The notes under the pieces were generated by a model that searched no databases, had not been told where the DNA came from, and was given only the letters and a program-made list of their open reading frames with translations. From assembly GCF_000765145.1 (NCBI RefSeq), contig NZ_JMGA01000050.1, positions 62,001-126,000 on the forward strand: a stretch of DNA of 64,000 nt, in the 5' to 3' direction. The position numbers were made by a program, and so were the translations under genes. Of the stretch, positions 17,632 to 25,121 are shown in pieces. Within the stretch, counting starts at the first letter, position 1. Each line of letters starts with the position of its first letter. This DNA is from Desulfosporosinus sp. HMP52. GTDB lineage: Bacteria > Bacillota > Desulfitobacteriia > Desulfitobacteriales > Desulfitobacteriaceae.

Positions 17632-17678
17632 AAATTAACAAAAAAACAAGCGGTAATCTACAAAGCGTAGATCACCGC
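17632..17678 (-). terminator. Terminator of the small ferredoxin gene
   Basis: Arms 17650-17661 and 17667-17678 (GCGGTAATCTAC against GTAGATCACCGC, one mismatch) form a hairpin. On the minus strand it is followed by TTGTTTTTTTG. The rest of the 17362-17748 gap is very AT-rich and should carry the lytS promoter; nothing else is visible in it. Confidence 0.75.
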
Positions 17679-17748
17679 AACTTAGATATTAGAACTTAAC
17701 AATTAGGGGATAAGGTCATATATTGGTTATGTCTTAACTAAAAACTTT

Positions 17749-17937
17749 TTAGGTTAGAGATATACAATGGGCTGGGCAGCCTTCGACAGCTTCTTTGCAA
17801 GATTCTTCGAACTCAGCGGGGACAGGGTTAGTATATGCAACTGCTAAACCATCATCCTCCATTTTAAAAACCTCGGGGCAGAATGCAGGGCAAGATTCGC
17901 ATCCAATGCATTCATCTTTGTTTACTTCAGCAATCAT
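17749..17937 (-). CDS. Single-cluster [4Fe-4S] ferredoxin
   Basis: A 62-residue monocluster ferredoxin. The cluster motif CIGCESCPAFCP (Cys10, 13, 16, with a further Cys20) is completed by the distal cysteines in ESCKEAVEGCPAHC, as in Fer4_13/15-type clostridial and Thermotoga-like ferredoxins. The ATG at 17937 has GAGGAGG upstream. A longer frame to 18006 lacks support. It lies 180 bp downstream of the cNMP/AAA/polyferredoxin gene on the same strand, so it may be its electron partner. Confidence 0.88.
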   Translation of the reverse strand: MIAEVNKDECIGCESCPAFCPEVFKMEDDGLAVAYTNPVPAEFEESCKEAVEGCPAHCISLT

Positions 17938-18116
17938 AATACTTACCTCCTCTAAATTATCCTTCAAAACCATCCATTTCCAATAAGAGTTTATCACAAG
18001 AAGCATTGGATAGAAAGTGTATTATTTAACAGGTATCCTAGTGTATAAACCCTCACAGAAGCAAATCTCCTGAATGCGCCATTAATCTTAGTATTGCTCT
18101 ATATCTTACCGGTCTA

Positions 18117-20534
18117 TTAAGTGGTTGATTGACTTGAGCGCTTTACCTTTGTACGCAACAGCACTAATGCAATGGTTATCCCTGTTAAAACCAAACCAAA
18201 AACACTGACAATGCTATAGGCTAAAAATGCGGCTGAGATATTGTACATCTCTAAGCCCGCTTGGGTCTTATAAACAACAGCGAAAAAAAGAGAACGAATA
18301 CCCGGAATATAAGACACTTGATAAATAATATGTCCTGCAAGGACTAAAGGAGTTAAGGCGAAAATCAGCTTGACACGCAAGGATGCTGACTTTGTCTTAA
18401 AGGGTTTAGCAATTATCCACGCAACAATTCCACCAATGAAACCCGATCCCCAATAAAATAATGTAAACCAAGCCTTCCAGGCATCGGATAATTCCTTTGT
18501 TTGAAACGCTCCAAAGTAGTTTAGCGGTACTAAAATCCCCAGCATTACCCCGATAAAGACCACAAATCCTTGGTTAACGCGAACTAAATGCCATACCTCG
18601 CGGCCTACTAATCTCAAATTCACTTGAACAGAACCATTTGGACAATTCCTCACACAATTAAAGCAAAGTTTGCAATCCAGATTATTATCTAAATAAGGAA
18701 GGTGTTGGGACATTGGGCAACCGGAAACACTTTTAGTCCCTACATAACACTCAAATGTTGTACACTTATTCAGGCAGACTGAAGTATCCGCACGAACCTC
18801 TAACATTGCACCTACTGAAGCAGTTCCGGTGAACCCTCCCAAAGGACAAAAGTGTCTACACCATGTATGGCGCGGAAAAAGAATTGCTATAAAGATCGCA
18901 CAAGCTTGGATTGATATTAATAAAATCGCAGTATAACCAGGATTAAAACGCATGTCAGTAATTACTTCAACCCAAAAGATTGTGAGAAACAAAATACTGA
19001 ATATGACGTAATCGTACTTTATGATCACCTGAGGTATCGGGTGGTTTTTATGAATTCTTCTCTGCACAAAATCCATAATGGTCGAAAAGGGACAAACCGT
19101 ACACCATAATCTACCTAAAAAAGGAGAAATAAGAGCCAAGGCCGGCCACCATAACCCCCAGACCAAGGCAAAGATTTTTGTGGAGACTGCAACTTCAGGC
19201 CTAAATAGCAATAGTAAGATCAACGCTATAAACATAGTTGCTACTGATATCCTTAGCCAGCCAATAAGACTCCCTTTCATAAGCAATCCCTTTAATGTTG
19301 GCCATCCTAAAAGATTAATCGTATGCCCATTTTGTTCAGCAGTTGGTCCGAAAAAAATTTGTTCTAACCCGATAACATCTTGTTCGGCAATATGAAAAGC
19401 TCTTTCAATAACTTGAATTAATTCCGAGACATTACCTTGCTGGTAATGGTGGGACAACAGCAATTGAGTCGCTTCCTGACTTAGGACAGGGATATTTCTC
19501 TGGTTTTTCTTAGCAAGTTTCTCTAGGAATCCTTGGGCTAAGATTGGAATATCACGTTTGCGTTTCCGAAGAGGAGCGATTTCGTAGGTGTGGGCAAAGC
19601 ACTTTCTTAACTCAGGAATTATAACTCTGTCTAAATCATCGGGTTCCGAGTTCAGACTACCAATAACAATGCATTTGTTTTTATGGAAGTTGATGGCTTG
19701 AGCGAGTTTAAGCTGAGTATGGGGTGAAAGAAGATTTATTTCCCTTATGAATAAGGTTCCACCTTCTGCAATATCAAAAAGATTTGAATTATAAATGGAA
19801 GAAGGATTCTCTTGGTTGTCAGATTCAAGGATTAAATCTCTCCACTGTTGATCAAAGCGTCTTCCATCCACTACTACGAATGGGGCCTCTGTCAAAGCCT
19901 GGCGCTGATGAATGTACCAGGCCATCATCTGGCGACCCGTCCCTCGCTCACCTGTCAGAAGTATATGTCCTTTGGCTTGGGAGAATTCTTCCAGCTTTCT
20001 TTCTATCTCAGCCGTTGTACGGGGACCTCCCCAAAGTCCATAAAACTTATCTTTATATTGGGTAAGCTGCAAAGCAGAGCGCAGTACTTCTTTATACTTT
20101 GCTTCAGATAAGATAAGGTTTGCCTCATTTAAATTTTGAGTCAATTTACCTATAAACCTTTGATACAACAACGGCCAGCGCAAAAGCATACGGGCAAAAC
20201 CCTCTGCACCCAACTTAAGAACTGAACATTCTTCTTGACAAAGAATTGTTGTGGCTGCAGGCTTTCCATCAAGCAACGAAAATTCTCCAAAGCTGCCTCC
20301 CGGCTCAATCGATCTGACTCGCCTCACACGTTGTCCTTCTTTTCTGATCATAACATCGACTTTTCCCTTAATCAGAATGTAAAAAGAATGTTCTGCTTGA
20401 CCCTGTTTAATAATCTCAGCGCCAGCACCATAACTTTCCCATTGAAAGTCAAAAGCGAGTTCTGCTAACTCAGTTGATGATAAATCTGAAAGCAGCTCAA
20501 TTTTTGATAGACTATAAGCTTTATCATCAATCAT
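18117..20534 (-). CDS. cNMP-binding / degenerate sigma-54-type AAA / membrane polyferredoxin fusion
   Basis: An 805-residue fusion. Residues about 10-130 form a Crp-type cyclic nucleotide-binding fold (PGGSFGEFSLLDGKPAATT). Residues about 165-390 resemble the AAA+ domain of sigma-54 activators, including PLRKRKRDIPILAQGFLEKL, but Walker A reads GERGTGRQ with Arg in place of Lys, Walker B reads GGTLFIREI without Asp-Glu, and no GAFTGA loop is seen. Residues about 420-795 form a NosR/NapH/CcoG-like membrane part with at least seven helices and the cysteine motifs CTVCP, CRHFCP, CLNKC and CKLCFNCVRNCP. No DNA-binding helix-turn-helix is present. It may be a ligand-gated membrane electron-transfer or redox-sensing protein. 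GGAGGG precedes the ATG, and the downstream ferredoxin may be a partner. Confidence 0.8.
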   Translation of the reverse strand: MIDDKAYSLSKIELLSDLSSTELAELAFDFQWESYGAGAEIIKQGQAEHSFYILIKGKVDVMIRKEGQRVRRVRSIEPGGSFGEFSLLDGKPAATTILCQEECSVLKLGAEGFARMLLRWPLLYQRFIGKLTQNLNEANLILSEAKYKEVLRSALQLTQYKDKFYGLWGGPRTTAEIERKLEEFSQAKGHILLTGERGTGRQMMAWYIHQRQALTEAPFVVVDGRRFDQQWRDLILESDNQENPSSIYNSNLFDIAEGGTLFIREINLLSPHTQLKLAQAINFHKNKCIVIGSLNSEPDDLDRVIIPELRKCFAHTYEIAPLRKRKRDIPILAQGFLEKLAKKNQRNIPVLSQEATQLLLSHHYQQGNVSELIQVIERAFHIAEQDVIGLEQIFFGPTAEQNGHTINLLGWPTLKGLLMKGSLIGWLRISVATMFIALILLLLFRPEVAVSTKIFALVWGLWWPALALISPFLGRLWCTVCPFSTIMDFVQRRIHKNHPIPQVIIKYDYVIFSILFLTIFWVEVITDMRFNPGYTAILLISIQACAIFIAILFPRHTWCRHFCPLGGFTGTASVGAMLEVRADTSVCLNKCTTFECYVGTKSVSGCPMSQHLPYLDNNLDCKLCFNCVRNCPNGSVQVNLRLVGREVWHLVRVNQGFVVFIGVMLGILVPLNYFGAFQTKELSDAWKAWFTLFYWGSGFIGGIVAWIIAKPFKTKSASLRVKLIFALTPLVLAGHIIYQVSYIPGIRSLFFAVVYKTQAGLEMYNISAAFLAYSIVSVFGLVLTGITIALVLLRTKVKRSSQSTT

Positions 20535-20724
20535 AGGCCCTCCATTATATTTTTTCTTATCTTAACCTAAACTCTATCGAGGATGGTTATTAGCTGTCCA
20601 ATTATCTGATAACCTTATTTTAATTCGCCCCAAGAATACTTAGAATATTTAAGATATTCTTTTAAAAAAACTATAGCTTACGAGATTATTCCTGGCAAGT
20701 CACACTTTTTCCCAATCATACACA

Positions 20725-20757
20725 AAAACCCTTACCAGTGATAGTAAGGATTTTTGT
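20725..20757 (-). terminator. Terminator of the rubrerythrin gene
   Basis: On the minus strand AAAATCCTTAC and GTAAGGGTTTTT pair around an 8-nt loop and end in a T-rich run. It lies about 30 bp past the rubrerythrin stop. Confidence 0.7.
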
Positions 20758-20786
20758 TTTCTCACATTCTTTATGAAATAAATTAA

Positions 20787-21278
20787 TTAATACTTTATAA
20801 ATTTCGATCCTAAAGCACCACAAATTGGACATTTCTCAGGAACAACCTTCTCAATGTTCCCGCAAATTGGACAAAGATAATAATACACTTCTTCTTCCTG
20901 ATCCAAATTGTCTTGTGCTTCTTGATAAAGTCTAGCGTGCACCTCTTCAGCTTTTAAAGCATATGTAAAAGTCCTTATTGCAGCTTGATTACCCTCTTCT
21001 TGAGCCACTTTCAAAAACTCCGGATACATGCTTTGGTATTCATGATTTTCACCTGCCACTGCATCATTTAGATTTTCCGCAGTTTCCTTGATTTTTTCTG
21101 CAACCTCGAAATGCTTTTGAGCATGTATTGCTTCGGCATCTGAAGCAGCCTTAAAAAGCTTCGCCGCGTTCTTTTTACCTTCTGCTTCTGCTTTCTTTGC
21201 GTAGGCAAGATACTTGCGATTAGCCTGTGATTCTCCTGCAAAAGCCTCCATCAAATTGTCTAAAGTTTTACCGTTCAT
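20787..21278 (-). CDS. rbr: Rubrerythrin
   Basis: A 163-residue rubrerythrin, which reduces hydrogen peroxide in anaerobes. The N-terminal four-helix diiron domain carries the ligand motifs EAFAGESQANRKY (residues about 11-23), EAIHAQKHFE, GENHEYQSMYPEF and KAEEVHARLY. The C-terminal rubredoxin-like domain has CPICG and CPICG (residues about 136-156) for the FeCys4 site. Length is slightly shorter than the classical 190-residue form but has both domains. AGGAGG precedes the ATG. It is monocistronic. Confidence 0.95.
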   Translation of the reverse strand: MNGKTLDNLMEAFAGESQANRKYLAYAKKAEAEGKKNAAKLFKAASDAEAIHAQKHFEVAEKIKETAENLNDAVAGENHEYQSMYPEFLKVAQEEGNQAAIRTFTYALKAEEVHARLYQEAQDNLDQEEEVYYYLCPICGNIEKVVPEKCPICGALGSKFIKY

Positions 21279-21515
21279 AAAGTTTCCCTCCTAATTAGTT
21301 TTAATTAAGTCAGTATGCGCAATTTTTAGGGCTTCTTAATAATAAGGATACCCACTGACTACTTTAAGTTTAATACCTATAATATACCATAACTACTAAC
21401 TAATACATAATTAGTGCATTTAGTCTTAATTGTATGTTAAAAGTTGCCATGTTATAGTTATTCTAGTTACTAAGTGCTTATCTTAAGTAGAGATAATAAA
21501 TGGTGGGGTGTTCCG

Positions 21516-22364
21516 ATGAAAAACGTAGGACTTGTACTTGAAGGCGGAGGCATGAGAGGGCTATACACCTGCGGTGTATTAGAGTATTTTATGGAAAATA
21601 ATTTATATTTTCCGTATGTGATAGGTGTATCAGCAGGAGCTTGCAATGCTGCCTCATATATTTCTCGGCAACAGAAAAGAAATGAAAAGGTTATCATTGG
21701 TTTCGTTAAGGACTGGCGGTACATGAGTCTAAGAAATTTATTTCTAAGTAAATCTTACTTTGGTATGGACTTTATTTTTGATGAAATTCCCAATAAGCAT
21801 GTTCCCTTTGACTTCAAAGCCTTTTATGAATATCCAGGTGATTTTTTAGTGGGGGCAACTGATTGTCAAACTGGTAAGCCAATATATCTGAATAAAGATG
21901 ATTTAGGCGATCAATTCCAGGCTTTAAGGGCATCTGCTTCTCTGCCAATGATATCCCCTATCATCAACTATAAGGGACTTGAACTCTTAGATGGTGGAAT
22001 TTCCGATGCCATTCCTCTCAAAAAATCCATTGCAGACGGCAACCTCAAGAATATAGTTGTTTTAACCAGAAATAAAGGCTACAAAAAGCAGCCCGGAAAA
22101 TTTAAGGCTCTGCTCAAATTAAAATATAGAAATTACCCGCAATTAATCGAAACCATGTTAAATCGCTACAAGAATTACAATGAAACCTTAGATTATATTG
22201 ATCACCTTGAAAACATAGGACAAATTATTGTCATAAGGCCATCGAAAGAATTAGAAGTTGACCGCTTAGAAAAAGATCCTCAAAAACTTCAAAGACTACT
22301 TCAACAAGGGTATGAGGATACTAAAAGCACTTATGAACGTATTATTGAATTTGTTCGTCAATAG
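21516..22364 (+). CDS. Patatin-like phospholipase
   Basis: A 282-residue patatin-family lipid acyl hydrolase. The oxyanion-hole motif GLVLEGGGMRGLYTCG lies at residues 4-19, the nucleophile serine is in GVSAGACNA (about 44-52), and the catalytic Asp is in LLDGGISDAIP (about 163-173). These complete the Ser-Asp dyad. It resembles the bacterial YjjU/RssA-type group. The ATG at 21516 has GGTGGGGTG upstream; the upstream in-frame ATG at 21474 has none. A terminator follows at 22394-22434. Confidence 0.9.
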   Translation: MKNVGLVLEGGGMRGLYTCGVLEYFMENNLYFPYVIGVSAGACNAASYISRQQKRNEKVIIGFVKDWRYMSLRNLFLSKSYFGMDFIFDEIPNKHVPFDFKAFYEYPGDFLVGATDCQTGKPIYLNKDDLGDQFQALRASASLPMISPIINYKGLELLDGGISDAIPLKKSIADGNLKNIVVLTRNKGYKKQPGKFKALLKLKYRNYPQLIETMLNRYKNYNETLDYIDHLENIGQIIVIRPSKELEVDRLEKDPQKLQRLLQQGYEDTKSTYERIIEFVRQ

Positions 22365-22393
22365 AATCTCAGCAAGAAGTGTTGTATTATAAA

Positions 22394-22434
22394 TAGACAC
22401 CCTCGGAAATACTCAGACTTCGCAAGGGTGTCTA
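22394..22434 (+). terminator. Terminator after the patatin gene
   Basis: TAGACACCCT and AGGGTGTCTA form a perfect 10-bp stem, followed by AATTTT. Confidence 0.75.
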
Positions 22435-22464
22435 AATTTTATCGGTAAAAGATTCTCACGATTA

Positions 22465-22617
22465 CTATTCAGTTCTTGCTCTTTGGTCCTTTTTGGTCTG
22501 CCCTAAACGTTCAATCTTAGGTTCATAATCCTGTTTTTTCAATTCTTGAAAATGTTCATCCATCTCAGGGAATTTATCTGCTAAAGCCTCTCTTCTTGAT
22601 TCATTCTTATGAGTCAT
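22465..22617 (-). CDS. Small charged hypothetical protein (50 aa)
   Basis: A 50-residue frame beginning MTHKNESRREALADKFPEM and ending KKDQRARTE has an excellent ribosome site (AAAAGGAGG, 9 nt before the ATG at 22617). It is highly charged, with no cysteine and no membrane segment, and I do not recognise it. The ribosome site and compact gene structure make it likely to be real. It is transcribed away from the structured RNA region that begins at 22748. Confidence 0.55.
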   Translation of the reverse strand: MTHKNESRREALADKFPEMDEHFQELKKQDYEPKIERLGQTKKDQRARTE

Positions 22618-22747
22618 GTTTTGTAACCTCCTTTTAATTTCAACTTAAAATACCTTTACAGTATTTCCTTAATTACAGGAATGATGTTTGGATTATTTAT
22701 GAAATCTTTCATGCATAATTAAAAGCTCAACAGGCCATAATACGATC

Positions 22748-23216
22748 ATAAGGGTACGTAATGGTTGAGCCAAGATTCATATATGTTTTTCACCAGGTAT
22801 ATATGGGTCGGCCAAAGATTATATTCAGGTGGTAAAACGCTTGTATGTAGTCGGAGGGAAGATCTTTTAGTGGTGGGAAAAGGGCTTTATGGCAGTCTTT
22901 TTGATTGTTTTAGGGTTTTAACTTATCCTAATAGGTCGAGCTAAGATTTTACCGGGTGTTGAGTTTCTTACTCAGTCATATATCCCATGATATATGCATG
23001 TGTAAGAAGTCGGTTATATTCGGCCGAGAGGTTGTCTATAGCTGAGTAGATATCTTGTAAGGTCGAACGAATCATTAGTATGGGTGGTAACCTGCTTGAT
23101 TATGGTCGGAAGATCCTAGTTAGGTAATCAGCGATCTATACTGGTGTTAGGTAGATCATTACGTGCTCTTATATATCCTTCATTAATAGCCGCTGCAAGC
23201 GGTTTTTTCTTTTTTC
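22748..23216 (+). ncRNA. Large structured RNA candidate built of ~43-nt modules
   Basis: The plus strand has no supported reading frame here but strong secondary structure. 22748-22763 pairs with 23157-23172 over 16 consecutive positions (two G-U), closing a domain of about 425 nt. Inside, a degenerate module starting GGTCGR and followed about 9 nt later by AAGAT recurs at 22763, 22806, 22849, 22894 (weak), 22934, 23008, 23061 and 23104, mostly 43 nt apart. In modules 1 and 2 the GAT of one copy pairs with the GTC of the next: 22774-22784 with 22799-22809 (11 bp), and 22817-22824 with 22845-22852 (8 bp) plus an inner 6-bp helix with a GTAAAA loop. An 8-bp hairpin sits at 22977-22996. A terminator follows at 23188-23216. 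A CATAAT -10-like box ends at 22741. Family unknown to me; OLE, ROOL or an undescribed class are candidates. Confidence 0.7.
23188..23216 (+). terminator. Terminator of the structured RNA
   Basis: A short GC-rich hairpin, CCGCT-GCA-AGCGG, extended by a G-U and an A-U pair, runs into TTTTTTCTTTTTT. It begins 15 nt after the closing helix of the RNA and fixes the transcription direction as plus. Confidence 0.8.
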
Positions 23217-23263
23217 ATTTACTAATATTCGCGTGATTATCTTTTAGATTGTAACAATTACAA

Positions 23264-23304
23264 AAAGCAGGTTCTTTCTTATCAGATAAGAAAGAACCTG
23301 CTTT
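23264..23304 (-). terminator. Terminator of the glyoxalase gene
   Basis: A 19-bp perfect hairpin with a CAG loop (AAAGCAGGTTCTTTCTTAT and complement), followed on the minus strand by T residues. It lies 20 bp past the glyoxalase stop. Confidence 0.8.
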
Positions 23305-23323
23305 CATGCAGCTTTGATCATCA

Positions 23324-23692
23324 TTATCGTGTAGGGAGAATTTCTAGCCAGTAATTATCCGGATCATTAATGAAGTATATCCCCATTTCTCGGTTCTCGT
23401 AACAGATACAACCCATTCTCTTATGATGCTCATACGCTGCTTCAAAATCGTCGACTCTAAAAGCAATGTGAAATTCATTTTCTCCTAAGTTATAGGCTTC
23501 AGTTCTATCTCTCAGCCAAGTCAATTCCAAGCTATGCTGTGTAACACCATCTCCTAGATAAACTAGGATAAACTCTCCCTCAGCCTGGACATGCCTCTTA
23601 ACCTCAACTAAGCCAAGCGCTTCCCTATAAAAGTCAAGGCTCTTTTCAAGGTTCAAAACATTAATGTTGTTATGCTCAAATCGAAATTTCAT
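23324..23692 (-). CDS. gloA: Glyoxalase I / lactoylglutathione lyase family protein
   Basis: A 122-residue vicinal-oxygen-chelate protein. It follows the GloA layout: FEHNNINVLNLEKSLDFYREALGL at the N-terminus (first metal His in FEHNN), ELTW in the middle, FHIAFRVDDFEAAYEHH (second His), and GIYFINDPDNYWLEILP at the C-terminus (final Glu). All four likely metal ligands are visible. It would convert the hemithioacetal of methylglyoxal, although the thiol cofactor in this host is unknown. GGGAGGG precedes the ATG. Substrate within the superfamily is uncertain. Confidence 0.8.
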   Translation of the reverse strand: MKFRFEHNNINVLNLEKSLDFYREALGLVEVKRHVQAEGEFILVYLGDGVTQHSLELTWLRDRTEAYNLGENEFHIAFRVDDFEAAYEHHKRMGCICYENREMGIYFINDPDNYWLEILPTR

Positions 23693-23805
23693 AATTATTT
23701 ACCCTCCCTCATTTTAACTATTAAATTATTATATTTGGAAAAAGACTTCTGCTAGTTTAATAATAGAGTTTATAATTATTGTATAATTAGATCGGGGTGA
23801 TAACA

Positions 23806-24501
23806 ATGACTAATTCAATGAGAATCAAATATTTGTATCACAGTGGTTTTTTAGTAGAAACAAATACAAATCTACTCATATTTGATTATTATCAAGGTTC
23901 CGTCGATAGTCTCTTAAAAGAAAGTCCGAATAAGAATATCTTCATCTTTTCCTCACATAGTCATCCTGACCATTTCAATCCAATAATACTAGAATGGCAC
24001 AAATTCAGACCAGACATTCAATATATCTTCAGCAATGACATCAATGTGCCACAAAAAAATATAAACGTAAATTTCATAGCCCCCTATCAGACTCTTGAAA
24101 TAGGCAACTTAAGTATCAAGGCTTATAATTCAACGGATCTAGGTGTAGCCTTCCTTGTCCAAGATGAGGAAATGCGATACTTTCATGCCGGAGATTTAAA
24201 CTGGTGGTATTGGATTGATACCCCTGAGGAAATGATAAAGGCTGAAAAGAACTTCAAAGAGGAAATTCAAAAAATCAAGGGGGAAGCAATTGATGTAGCT
24301 TTTTTCCCTGTTGATCCAAGACTTGAACTAAACTATAGTGCAGGAGCCGAGTACTTCATTCAAGAGCTTACCCCCCGAATTTTTATCCCAATGCATTTTG
24401 CCGATAGCCCTGATGTAGTCACAAAATTTGAAACCAAGATGAAGGATAGTCCCAGTAGAATTATAAAGTTCTCTCAAAAAGGTCAAGAGTTAATACTTTG
24501 A
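23806..24501 (+). CDS. MBL-fold metallohydrolase (UlaG/RomA-like)
   Basis: A 231-residue metallo-beta-lactamase-fold hydrolase. The zinc motif SSHSHPDHFNP (HxHxDH, residues about 48-58) and a later FHAGDLNWWYW and IPMHFAD provide the remaining His and Asp ligands. The short N-terminal strand pattern (MRIKYLYHSGFLVET) resembles the UlaG-like class. The ATG at 23806 lies 6 nt after GGGGTG; the same GTG at 23797 is an alternative in-frame start. Substrate unknown. Confidence 0.82.
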   Translation: MTNSMRIKYLYHSGFLVETNTNLLIFDYYQGSVDSLLKESPNKNIFIFSSHSHPDHFNPIILEWHKFRPDIQYIFSNDINVPQKNINVNFIAPYQTLEIGNLSIKAYNSTDLGVAFLVQDEEMRYFHAGDLNWWYWIDTPEEMIKAEKNFKEEIQKIKGEAIDVAFFPVDPRLELNYSAGAEYFIQELTPRIFIPMHFADSPDVVTKFETKMKDSPSRIIKFSQKGQELIL

Positions 24502-24540
24502 ACACTATTTATATGGAGGCATTTCTTACTAAGAATGAGA

Positions 24541-24568
24541 ATAACCGCCTTGCTAAGCGGGCGGTTAT
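24541..24568. terminator. Hairpin between convergent MBL and cupin genes
   Basis: ATAACCGCC and GGCGGTTAT form a 9-bp GC-rich stem around a 10-nt loop, placed between two convergent genes. The T-tract is weak on both strands. Confidence 0.5.
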
Positions 24569-24590
24569 TGCGTAGTAATTTATCTTATTT

Positions 24591-24944
24591 CTAGTCAAAT
24601 AAAATTAAAGCCATAACCTCTAAATCAACTGTCCCAGTATTTTCAATTGAATGCTTTTCTCCATTTTTTGTAATAATCACATCTCCAGGTTTAACCGATT
24701 TCTGCTCTCCATTGTCATCGACCATACCTTCGCCACTTAGAATAACATAAGTTTCAAAATCACCCACGTGTTCATGCAGACCAATGGAGGTTCCAGGTTT
24801 CAACACATTTTTAGCAAATAGCCGACCTTTACCTTTAAACTCATCTTTCTCTGTTTCAAGAAAATGTGTCATTTGAATTTCGCCTTTGCCCCCGCGAAAG
24901 TTAGATACGGAATCTGTTCTTAACTCTTCTGGATGTTTAATCAT
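24591..24944 (-). CDS. Cupin-domain protein
   Basis: A 117-residue single-domain cupin. Motif 1 is GTSIGLHEHVGDFETYVILSGEG (residues about 52-74, two His and one Glu) and motif 2 is PGDVIITKNGEKHSIENTG (residues about 86-104, one His). All four metal ligands are present. Such small cupins bind a metal and often a sugar or small acid; function is not assigned. AAGGAG precedes the ATG. Confidence 0.82.
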   Translation of the reverse strand: MIKHPEELRTDSVSNFRGGKGEIQMTHFLETEKDEFKGKGRLFAKNVLKPGTSIGLHEHVGDFETYVILSGEGMVDDNGEQKSVKPGDVIITKNGEKHSIENTGTVDLEVMALILFD

Positions 24945-25121
24945 ATCTGTACTCCTTCACAATTAAATTAATAAAGATTATAGCATAATTTGTGAATCTA
25001 GGTTAAATATCTTTGTTATCTCTCAAAAGATAGTCTCCAAGACTAGTTTGTGTTTCAAGATGTATATGGTATAATTTTTCCAAGTTTGTTATTTTTTATT
25101 AAAATATATAAGGAGCTTGCT

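Noticed and set aside
23081-23094. GGGTGGTAAC resembling a T-box sequence
   Set aside because: No antiterminator/terminator pair or aminoacyl-tRNA-related gene follows, and the segment is one of several copies of the repeated RNA module.
22748-23172. tmRNA, RNase P RNA or group II intron
   Set aside because: No tag-peptide frame, no tRNA-like ends, no RNase P core motifs and no domain V sequence could be found.
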